In this document: one piece after another, positions 8,477 to 14,914 of the stretch
Position numbering within the stretch: the first letter of the stretch is position 1
Layout: each line of letters begins with the position of its first letter
From: an uncultured Bacilli bacterium
GTDB taxonomy: Bacteria; Bacillota_I; Bacilli_A; RF39; UBA660
NCBI GenBank assembly: GCA_947628325.1
Contig: CANQZL010000014.1
Span: 1-14,921 of the forward strand
Direction of reading: 5' to 3'
DNA: 14,921 nucleotides
Translations under genes and position numbers: made by a program
Notes under the pieces: generated by a model
The model's input: only the letters and a program-made list of their open reading frames with translations
Told to the model about the DNA's origin: nothing
Database searches by the model: none

Positions 8477-8484
8477 CACCTACT
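8477..8484 (-). promoter_or_regulatory. Ribosome binding site that decides a TTG start for stalk protein B
   Basis: AGTAGGTG at 8477-8484 matches the anti-Shine-Dalgarno well and is identical to the site before the second vWA gene (3811-3818). It physically includes the GTG at 8477-8479 that would otherwise be the most upstream start in frame. A start codon cannot sit inside its own ribosome site. The TTG at 8468-8470, six bases downstream, is at the right distance and is therefore preferred. Confidence 0.65.
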
Positions 8485-8552
8485 TCTTAAACATGTGAGA
8501 TATACTAAGTTGATATATATTACATTCTATTTTTTCATTATATTCTATTAAA

Positions 8553-8580
8553 ATTATAACATAATAATATTTAAATTCAA
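8553..8580 (-). promoter_or_regulatory. Promoter of module B
   Basis: TTGAAT (8575-8580) and a perfect TATAAT (8553-8558) are spaced by 16 nt. The bases before the -10 (ATGT) provide an extended -10 TG. The predicted transcript would start near 8546, leaving an untranslated leader of about 75 nt before the stalk protein B gene. The element is very like the promoter of the second vWA gene (3869-3897), sharing TTGAAT and TATGTTATA. Module B is thus probably also transcribed independently of the regulated leader upstream. Confidence 0.7.
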
Positions 8581-8599
8581 CAAAATAATTAAAATAATT

Positions 8600-8653
8600 A
8601 ATTAATTGTGATTATAAAGTGAAAATTCCCTGGGTAGTGTATCATAATTAATT
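8600..8653 (-). terminator. Imperfect inverted repeat after module A, possible weak terminator
   Basis: Arms at 8600-8612 and 8641-8653 are complementary over 13 positions with one mismatch and a 28-nt loop, just after the stop of the module A fibre-subunit gene. On the minus strand the stem is followed by TATTTTAATTATTTT, a U-rich run. The stem is almost all A+T and the loop is long, so it is weaker than the terminator at 3945-3968. It could terminate some transcripts, stabilise the upstream mRNA end, or mean nothing. Confidence 0.3.
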
Positions 8654-8659
8654 CTTATT

Positions 8660-9316
8660 TTATACTTCCCAAGAAATGTTTCCACTTTGGTCTATATCAA
8701 CATATAATCCCCATATTTCTCCAATAGCTTCTTTAGTAGCTTGTATTGCTTCATAGTTAAATGTCAATTCATAATTATATGTTTTATAATCTTCGTAATT
8801 TACTGAACCTTGAATTAACTCGTCATTAAGCGTTATATTTTCTAATATCTCTATTGTATTACCAGGGTTTAAAACTTTGTTGTAATAATACCAACCATCG
8901 TCTCTTAAAGTAAAATTTTCTTTAAATTCTTGTGTCCATCCTTTGGTAACTACCTCTATATTATCAAATTTATTGCTCAATGTATCATAAGCACCTTCTT
9001 CGTCTTCTTTACTCCAAATTTCTAGATAGTTTATTCTTAATACAACTGGTGCATCACTTTCGTTATTAATTATTCTTACTTTTTTTGTCCCAAAAGTCCC
9101 ATTAAATTCTTCTTCTAGTTTTACATCGTAAGTCATTGTTTTAAACTTATTTAGTATTGATGTTCCACTAAAGTAAAATGCATAAGTTCCTCCTATAAAA
9201 ACGGTAATAAGTAAGATAACTATAAAAATTATAGCCTTTTTTTTAAAATTCTTTTTTTCTTTTTTCAATTTAGGCATTTCTAATATTTGAGTATTTGTAT
9301 CTATTGTTTTCTTCAT
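8660..9316 (-). CDS. SipW-dependent BsaA/TasA-like fibre subunit A
   Basis: A 218-residue protein of the BsaA/TasA-like group of SipW-processed matrix proteins. A basic N-terminus precedes a membrane segment (about 28-41) and the typical SipW signal motif GGTYAFYF (42-49). A single beta-rich domain then starts with YDVKLEEEFN and contains VLRINYLEIWSKED, DGWYYYNK and FNYEAIQAT, and it ends in SWEV. It closely resembles the 194-residue protein at 5814-6398, and more distantly the one at 4656-5315. The start chosen is the ATG that overlaps the preceding stop as ATGA, with GGGGTGAAAGA as ribosome site. This gives an unusually long N-terminal extension; a start at Met14 is possible but lacks a ribosome site. 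The signal region contains an 8-A tract. Its likely role is a secreted fibre or matrix subunit released by the SipW encoded at 5293-5826, by analogy with Bacillus TasA and Clostridium BsaA. Confidence 0.85.
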   Translation of the reverse strand: MKKTIDTNTQILEMPKLKKEKKNFKKKAIIFIVILLITVFIGGTYAFYFSGTSILNKFKTMTYDVKLEEEFNGTFGTKKVRIINNESDAPVVLRINYLEIWSKEDEEGAYDTLSNKFDNIEVVTKGWTQEFKENFTLRDDGWYYYNKVLNPGNTIEILENITLNDELIQGSVNYEDYKTYNYELTFNYEAIQATKEAIGEIWGLYVDIDQSGNISWEV

Positions 9317-11505
9317 TCTTTCACCCCTTGTAATATTTCATTAATTGTTGTTCCAAAAGAATGTAAGAATCCTTTTTTCTTAAATACATTAGTATAAGTT
9401 ATTTCGTAATTTTCATCATCAATTATTTCTAATTGATCACCATTGCTTGATATTGCTCCCTCTATCTTTTCTAATTGATATTCTGCTGGCATTATTTCTG
9501 TAATCGTGTATGTATCAGGTGGCATATTGAGTGTACGGCATTCATCATTTTTTAATTTTACAGATGTTTCAAAATCATTTGTTGTACTTTTAATATTAAA
9601 TTGAAAATATCTATCTGAACTAGCTCCTTTTATTTTTTTGCACAGCTTTAATGTACTGACTGCCGATTTTCTTTCTATTTCTATTGTAGCTAGATATGCA
9701 ACATCTGTATTTAATTCATAATTATTATCATTTAATGCTCCCATTATTTCAACTGTATTAGAAATAATAGTATCATCTTCCTTAACAACATATTCGGCAA
9801 ATACTTCTATTTTTTCTCCCGCTTTTATTGCTGGAATAGTTACAAAGTGATCAGTATCTTTTATATATCCTTCTCCATCAACAAAGTATGAGTCTTCATT
9901 ATGTTCTTTAATAATTATTTCTTTTATACCAAATGGTGCAGTATTAGTTATTGTTACTTTATATTTTATTTTTTCTCCTGTTTTATATCTATCTTTTTTA
10001 TCAACTATTTCATTAGTAATTTCTGGAGAAAATTGACCATATCTTTCAATCCATTCACCATACACAACAATATCTTCTTTTGGCATCTCAAAAGTTCTTT
10101 CTTTATTCCAACCTAAAAATTTAAATCCATCTGGAGATATTACGTTTTCTAATGTTACTTTTTCTCCAGGAGTAAATTTTAATGTTGGAGGAAGATAGTC
10201 TTCACTATTTGGTGGTAAAATTTCACCTTCAAATTTGTATTCTACTTTATACGTTTCTACTTCAAAAGTTCCTGTTAGAGTTACATCATGAGATGGCATT
10301 AAAAAGTCTAAGTCTGTTTTAGAAATTTCAACATCTTCAGTTTTCCATCCTAAAAATCTATAACCATATATAGTTTCTCCTTCTTTTAGTCCTTCAACTT
10401 TTACTGTAGAATTTGTATAAAAGTTTCTTTCAGTAGGAACGGTGTACGCTAAAGGTTTGATACCATCTATTTCATAAGTTACTTTATGAGGACTAATACT
10501 TCTAAATCTTCCTTTAATAACAATATTTTTACTTGGCATTGTGAAGATATTATTTGTAATTTCTACATCATTAGATTCCCATCCACTAAATTCATATCCT
10601 TCTATATCTATATTAGGTATTGTAGCAACTTTACTACCTGCAACATATAGAGTTTGAGGTGGTAAAAGATATTTTATTCCTTGGGGAACGTCTCCTTCGA
10701 ATTCATATGTAACAGACCAAAAACGTTGCGTATCTTCACCAGAATAGGCATGGACTGTATTTGATTTAGCATTAGTTCCATATCCATTTAAATAAGCAGT
10801 ATTATAAAAATCTCGACGAATTTCATTCTCTGTAGTTGAAGAATCATCTATTTCTGGAACTATAGTTTTAACTCCAACTGTTAAAGTACATCCTGCTTGA
10901 AGGTTTTTAACCATAAATGAAACTGTTCTAGTTGTTTCATCGTAGTGAAGCCCATGATAGTTGTTTTTGTCTTCTACTCCTTCACTATCATCTACTACAT
11001 ATCCATCACATATGTATTCATCTCTGCCGCTATAAGCGCCAATAGTACCATCTAATGTTTGTTCAAAGCCATTAAATATTAAACCTTCTGGAATAATGTC
11101 TTTAACAAACAAATATCCTGTTTTTATATCTGGAAGATAACAAATCTCAGGTGGGGGTTCTTCTTTACAGTTTTCTGAGTTTTCTTCACATTCTTTTTTT
11201 TCAGAGTCTCCTCCACCTTCTTCTTTGTTTTTCTCTTCTTCTTTTTTCTGCTCTTCAACAACGCTTTTATCTAAACAAGTTTGTGTTATGTGATCTTCGG
11301 TACCAAATCTATCTGAACCAGATGCTCCTACATCTATATAGTAAGTAAGTTCACTTCCAGGTTCAACTTCGGCTACATTGCTAAGAGGAGCTGTTACAGT
11401 ATACTTGTTAAAAGAAAATACCATAATAAGAGCAATTGATATTAAAAGGAATAATATAAATATATAAATAAATGGTCGACTATTAATTTTGTCTAATAAT
11501 TTCAT
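9313..11505 (-). CDS. Stalk-like surface protein A (InlB repeats, DUF11, Cna-B-like domain)
   Basis: A 730-residue predicted exported structural protein. One N-terminal membrane segment (about 11-33) ends in TVTAPL, then a beta-rich head follows (about 50-255) with conserved YHGLHYD and RRDFYN. Three Listeria-Bacteroides (InlB B-type) repeats lie at about 263-335, 340-415 and 418-486, each with the GYxFxGW core and MPxxxxxxxGxF or GEW ending. A DUF11-like domain follows (about 490-600), then a prealbumin or Cna-B-like domain (about 617-708) with TYTITEIMPAEY. The tail KKGFLHSFG (710-718) is shared with the second stalk protein. There is no LPXTG or C-terminal membrane segment. Residues 83-121 are a Lys/Glu-rich insertion holding cysteines 106 and 113, absent from the paralogue. 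A ribosome site AAGGAAGTGA precedes the ATG, 22 nt after the adhesin gene. The stop overlaps the next start as ATGA, indicating translational coupling. Exact assembly chemistry is not evident. Confidence 0.85.
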   Translation of the reverse strand: MKLLDKINSRPFIYIFILFLLISIALIMVFSFNKYTVTAPLSNVAEVEPGSELTYYIDVGASGSDRFGTEDHITQTCLDKSVVEEQKKEEEKNKEEGGGDSEKKECEENSENCKEEPPPEICYLPDIKTGYLFVKDIIPEGLIFNGFEQTLDGTIGAYSGRDEYICDGYVVDDSEGVEDKNNYHGLHYDETTRTVSFMVKNLQAGCTLTVGVKTIVPEIDDSSTTENEIRRDFYNTAYLNGYGTNAKSNTVHAYSGEDTQRFWSVTYEFEGDVPQGIKYLLPPQTLYVAGSKVATIPNIDIEGYEFSGWESNDVEITNNIFTMPSKNIVIKGRFRSISPHKVTYEIDGIKPLAYTVPTERNFYTNSTVKVEGLKEGETIYGYRFLGWKTEDVEISKTDLDFLMPSHDVTLTGTFEVETYKVEYKFEGEILPPNSEDYLPPTLKFTPGEKVTLENVISPDGFKFLGWNKERTFEMPKEDIVVYGEWIERYGQFSPEITNEIVDKKDRYKTGEKIKYKVTITNTAPFGIKEIIIKEHNEDSYFVDGEGYIKDTDHFVTIPAIKAGEKIEVFAEYVVKEDDTIISNTVEIMGALNDNNYELNTDVAYLATIEIERKSAVSTLKLCKKIKGASSDRYFQFNIKSTTNDFETSVKLKNDECRTLNMPPDTYTITEIMPAEYQLEKIEGAISSNGDQLEIIDDENYEITYTNVFKKKGFLHSFGTTINEILQGVKE

Positions 11506-11527
11506 TTTTTCACTTCCTTTTATTTTT

Positions 11528-14500
11528 TTACTCTATAACATAAGGATTGGCTGCTGAACCATCTCCAGTAGTATACCTAGTCCCAGGTTTTAGGGAAATT
11601 ACAGGATCTAAGCTTCTACTATCTCCAATACTATAAGAACCACCTGTTGAATAATTACTCATATATAAAGTATTATATATTCTATTAGAGTCAAAACTAA
11701 CATATCTAGGTGACATAGTATTTACAGAAATAAGACTATCTGATAAAGTAATTTCGTCATATGTTAGTAAGCCTATAGGATATTTAAGTTTAGCCTTAGA
11801 ATTGGACAAGCTATAACTATCCTTCTCACTTTTGCATACTAGGGTTGGAGTTCTTTCATATGTTGCAAATCTTAAATCATCTTCTAATTTGCCACCATTT
11901 GGATTCCATCCTCCTAAATCTGCAATACCTCTATCATTACAATATACTGTATCTTCAATATAATCATTATAATCATTTAGCAAATAAGTTTCATACCATG
12001 TTTCTAGTAAAGTTTTAGCACTAGAATCTGTAAAATCATTGTCATCTGGAATAAGCGATTCATTTATGTAGTCATCTATATCTTTACCATTTTGAAGATT
12101 AGCATAAAAATAATTATTGCTAGATTTATGTACTAAAAATTGCATTGTTGTACAATCTTGTGGATTATAAGTTGAATGTTTTGAAAGACACATATAATGA
12201 TTTGAACTTAAGTCTCCTTCTAATTCCATAAAAGTTTTTGTATCATTTAGAGTATAAATCCCAGAAGAATTATCATAAGTAAAGGAATTTCCAAATTCAT
12301 AATCAAAATATGTATCACTATAAGTTATAAATCCATCGTCATTATATCCTAATATATATGAAAGACTAGTACAATCATCATTGGCACAAGTATAGAAATT
12401 TGGATATGATTTATAGTTTTCACGCCATTCACTTTTTTTAATAGTTTGTTGGTTTAATAATTTATAAACACCCTCTGGAGTTTTTTCATATCCAGTTCCA
12501 ACTACTATATTGTTAACATCGTCAAGACTTTTCCCATTGCTTAATTTTAAAGCTACGGCAGAAATATTTTCATATAATTCTAACCAATCGTAATTAAAAT
12601 TACTATAATAGTTAGAATCGACTACATAGTATATTGTACTACAAGAAGGATATCCTTCATTACAAATGTAATAATCTTTTTGACCATCTAATTTTTCATA
12701 ATTAACTTTTTCGGAATCTACTAATTCGTATTCTCCTGTCTCTTGATTATAATTTATTGTTTTAGAATAATAATAATCGCGTGGTTCGCGTTCTTCCCTT
12801 TCATATGTTTCTTGCTCATAAATGTTTAAATTTTTTACATAAAAGTCATTGCTTTCCGTAAATTTAATTTTTTCAAAAGAAGCATAATCAATATTACTTT
12901 GAGTATAGCCTACACTACTAAATTCATCACTATTATAATTATATACACCACTTAATGAATCTTTTGATGTAGTGTTACATTTTCCTTCTTCGTCTTTTTC
13001 ACCATAGAAGACTAACTTTGTTCCACCAGTTTCTGTTGTTCTTACAATTTGCCAACAGAAATTAGCGAAATATGCAAAATTACTGGTATTTGAATCATTA
13101 TTAGAAGCTGCATTAGTAAAATAATAAACATCATTAGCAAAATCATTTGAACCTTCCCCATTATATTTTAAAGCTCTATTGCTAGATAAAGCTAATCTTT
13201 TAACTAAATTATATAATTGTTTATCTGCTCCAGCATACGAGAATACTGAGCCATCCATCCTTTTAGAAACTGATGTGCTTATTCTTGTTTCTCTTAATAT
13301 TACATTTTCAGGTGGCATTACAAATTCTCTATCATTAATTTTTTTTACACCATCTGTTTGAATTACATATCTAGCATATTTACTATTTCCAGAAGAATGT
13401 TCACTATAGCTATCTATTGTAACTATATCGCCAACATAATGTTCGATAGCTTGACCTTCTGAATCATATTCTTCTACATAAAAGACCCAATAAGTTGCAG
13501 GTAGAATCGGAGTTTTATCAGTTTTAACATCTTCTTCAACTTCACCATTAAATTTACTTATTACTTCAGCAGAGGTATTAGTCATATAACTTTTTCCTAT
13601 CCAAGCACCAAAAGAAGTATGGCTTTGAACAGGAGCTGTTTCTAATTCTTCTCTAACCATAGTTAAGTGAATTGTCATACGTTCTGTTGTTCCAGTTCTA
13701 TATGAATTAGCGCCCAAATCCCATAGTACTTTTTGAACTCCGTCTTCCTTTACCAATTTGAAAGTTCCTAAAGTAACTTTAATATCTGATTCTGAGTCAA
13801 TAAAGAAATCTTTTCCATTTATAACATCTGTTATTTTAAATTCCTCAAAAAATTCAGATGAACTAATTGCCTTATATAATATTGTTCCTAAATTTTCTTC
13901 AGTTGCCAAATATTGCTTATCACTTATTTCTATTAAATCTGGTTGAATTTTATCACCCATTTCATATTGTACAGCGTTAATAGTTAAATATTTATATTTC
14001 TCTTTTAACATTTGAAATGTAGGTATCTGATTTGGAGTATCTTCACATGGATACCCATCTGATAGGAATAGTACAATTAAATCTTTATCTCCTTTATGTT
14101 CATAATCTTGAAGTATTATATCAACATTTTTTAGTGCTGCATTATAGTTAGTTGTACCAGTTGATTGCAGATTATTAACACTTTCAATTAATTTATTTTT
14201 ATCATTAGTAAAATCGGATAATATTGTGGAATTTCTGTTAAAATTAATTAATGCTATAGTATTTTCTGTTTCATCCAAAAGAGTAGTTATTAAATCAATT
14301 GTATTTGTTTTTAAATTATCTAGTTTTGTACCTTTCATACTATATGAATTATCTAATACTAAAACAATATCTTTTTTCTTATTGGAAATCTTAGCAATGC
14401 TTTCTACATCTATTGTTATATCAGCATTGGATTCGTCGTCCCACTTACTAGTTTTAGTAACTCTCCATGCTCCATCTGCTTGGTTTTCCCATCCTGATGA

Positions 14501-14713
14501 AACTATGTCTATACTTGGTACATCTTCCCTTTGATTAGCTAAGCCAACAATAGCTTGTAGTGTATTGCTTAAGAAGTTGTAGTGAAATGTTTTATCTATA
14601 ATAAAATTAGATGCAAAAATTAATAATACTAAGATTATTGCTTTTTTAGCAATTGTTTTTAGTCTTTCTTTTTTCCATTTATTTTTATCTATATAAGTTT
14701 CATGTTTTGACAT
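11528..14713 (-). CDS. vWA-domain surface adhesin A with DUF6273-like C-terminus
   Basis: A 1061-residue predicted surface adhesin, probably at the tip of a fibre. The basic N-terminus is followed by one membrane segment (about 25-40). A von Willebrand A domain follows at about 114-285 with an intact MIDAS: D121-x-S123-x-S125, T187 in TGTTNYNAAL, and D219 in FLSDG. An Ig-like beta domain follows (about 286-355), then a degenerate InlB-like segment (about 405-478). The domain beginning near FCWQIVRTT (552-560) resembles large surface proteins of gut Bacillota. Three units with closely spaced cysteine pairs (C684/C691, C776/C781, C842/C854) come next. The C-terminus has the DUF6273-type ending, here VISLKPGTRY then GDGSAANPYVIE. 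There is no LPXTG and no C-terminal membrane anchor. The start is an ATG with a purine-rich ribosome site at 14724-14732. It is a diverged paralogue of the protein at 696-3806, and the MIDAS residues have the same numbers in both. Ligand unknown. Confidence 0.85.
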   Translation of the reverse strand: MSKHETYIDKNKWKKERLKTIAKKAIILVLLIFASNFIIDKTFHYNFLSNTLQAIVGLANQREDVPSIDIVSSGWENQADGAWRVTKTSKWDDESNADITIDVESIAKISNKKKDIVLVLDNSYSMKGTKLDNLKTNTIDLITTLLDETENTIALINFNRNSTILSDFTNDKNKLIESVNNLQSTGTTNYNAALKNVDIILQDYEHKGDKDLIVLFLSDGYPCEDTPNQIPTFQMLKEKYKYLTINAVQYEMGDKIQPDLIEISDKQYLATEENLGTILYKAISSSEFFEEFKITDVINGKDFFIDSESDIKVTLGTFKLVKEDGVQKVLWDLGANSYRTGTTERMTIHLTMVREELETAPVQSHTSFGAWIGKSYMTNTSAEVISKFNGEVEEDVKTDKTPILPATYWVFYVEEYDSEGQAIEHYVGDIVTIDSYSEHSSGNSKYARYVIQTDGVKKINDREFVMPPENVILRETRISTSVSKRMDGSVFSYAGADKQLYNLVKRLALSSNRALKYNGEGSNDFANDVYYFTNAASNNDSNTSNFAYFANFCWQIVRTTETGGTKLVFYGEKDEEGKCNTTSKDSLSGVYNYNSDEFSSVGYTQSNIDYASFEKIKFTESNDFYVKNLNIYEQETYEREEREPRDYYYSKTINYNQETGEYELVDSEKVNYEKLDGQKDYYICNEGYPSCSTIYYVVDSNYYSNFNYDWLELYENISAVALKLSNGKSLDDVNNIVVGTGYEKTPEGVYKLLNQQTIKKSEWRENYKSYPNFYTCANDDCTSLSYILGYNDDGFITYSDTYFDYEFGNSFTYDNSSGIYTLNDTKTFMELEGDLSSNHYMCLSKHSTYNPQDCTTMQFLVHKSSNNYFYANLQNGKDIDDYINESLIPDDNDFTDSSAKTLLETWYETYLLNDYNDYIEDTVYCNDRGIADLGGWNPNGGKLEDDLRFATYERTPTLVCKSEKDSYSLSNSKAKLKYPIGLLTYDEITLSDSLISVNTMSPRYVSFDSNRIYNTLYMSNYSTGGSYSIGDSRSLDPVISLKPGTRYTTGDGSAANPYVIE

Positions 14714-14720
14714 TTTACTT

Positions 14721-14761
14721 CAACTTCTTTCTATATTTTTTAATTAGCTATAAAGAAGTTG
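14721..14761 (-). promoter_or_regulatory. Ribosome-site-masking hairpin before the vWA adhesin gene
   Basis: In the transcript CAACTTCTTT (14752-14761) and AAAGAAGTTG (14721-14730) are perfectly complementary over 10 bp with a 21-nt loop. The right arm contains the AAAGAAG purine tract that serves as ribosome site for the ATG at 14713, so folding would hide it. The left arm encodes the last residues of the leader ORF and its stop codon lies in the loop, so a ribosome ending there would break the stem. The arrangement is visible in the sequence; the regulatory role is inferred. Confidence 0.5.
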
Positions 14762-14863
14762 TATATTAAAATTAATAGAGTCACTAAAAGAGTCTTCTTT
14801 AAAAGACTTCGTAATTTTATTGTCTACATAAGTATTACTTTCTTTTCCTTCTATAACCTTCAT
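14744..14863 (-). CDS. 39-residue leader peptide ORF
   Basis: An ATG at 14861-14863 lies 9 nt after an AGGA ribosome site (14873-14876) and opens a 39-codon frame that ends with TAA at 14744-14746, 31 nt before the vWA adhesin start. The peptide begins MKVIEGKESNTY and ends FNIQLLYS. It has no signal peptide, membrane segment, cysteine or recognisable domain, and it shows no run of a single amino acid of the kind seen in amino-acid attenuator leaders. Its closing codons (CAA CTT CTT TAT AGC TAA) form the left arm of a perfect 10-bp stem whose right arm covers the adhesin ribosome site. That placement suggests a regulatory leader whose translation opens the downstream start. It could also be a chance ORF, since the frame is short and AT-rich. 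A competing frame from the ATG at 14870-14872 is shorter and lacks a properly spaced ribosome site. Confidence 0.45.
   Translation of the reverse strand: MKVIEGKESNTYVDNKITKSFKEDSFSDSINFNIQLLYS
14791..14808 (-). promoter_or_regulatory. Upstream leader hairpin, possible competing structure
   Basis: AGTCTT (14803-14808) and AAGACT (14791-14796) form a 6-bp stem with a 6-nt loop inside the leader ORF. It is followed on the minus strand by CTTTT, a weak U tract, so it might pause or terminate transcription. Its right arm contains AAAGAAG (14794-14800), which is also complementary to CTTCTTT in the left arm of the ribosome-site hairpin at 14752-14761. The two hairpins could therefore exclude an alternative pairing between them. 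The stem is short and the evidence is only complementarity. Confidence 0.3.
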
Positions 14864-14876
14864 ACAACAACATCCT

Positions 14877-14905
14877 ACTATATAAGTATAACTTATTTAT
14901 ATAGT
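14877..14905. repeat. Inverted repeat over the operon promoter (possible operator)
   Basis: Minus-strand ACTATATAA (14897-14905) and TTATATAGT (14877-14885) form a perfect 9-bp inverted repeat with an 11-nt spacer. A second repeat, ATAAGT-TAT-ACTTAT, is nested inside with its centre shifted by two bases. Together they cover the -10 element and part of the spacer. Dyads of this kind over a promoter usually bind dimeric repressors. The sequence is almost entirely A+T, so chance symmetry is a real alternative. No regulator gene is present in the window. Confidence 0.4.
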
Positions 14906-14914
14906 AAAAAGCAA
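14885..14914 (-). promoter_or_regulatory. Predicted sigma-A promoter of the operon
   Basis: On the minus strand a -35-like TTGCTT (14909-14914, 3 of 6 consensus bases) is separated by 18 nt from a -10-like TATACT (14885-14890, 5 of 6). The expected start of transcription is near 14878, which would leave a very short untranslated leader before the 39-codon ORF that starts at 14863. This is the only good promoter candidate I see upstream of the first adhesin gene. The -10 lies inside an inverted repeat, so it may be controlled by a DNA-binding regulator. The weak -35 fits an activated or otherwise regulated promoter. Confidence 0.5.

Noticed and set aside
8480..8545. Possible riboswitch or structured leader before stalk protein B.
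   Set aside because: Only short AT-rich complementarities are visible and none covers the ribosome site; no known riboswitch core was recognised.
9901..10116. Open frame on the plus strand of about 71 codons, and similar plus-strand frames at 7644-7865, 11151-11348, 13179-13361, 13758-13946 and 14226-14534.
   Set aside because: All lie antisense inside genes with clear domain structure, have no ribosome sites or recognisable domains, and show the skewed composition expected of a shadow frame.
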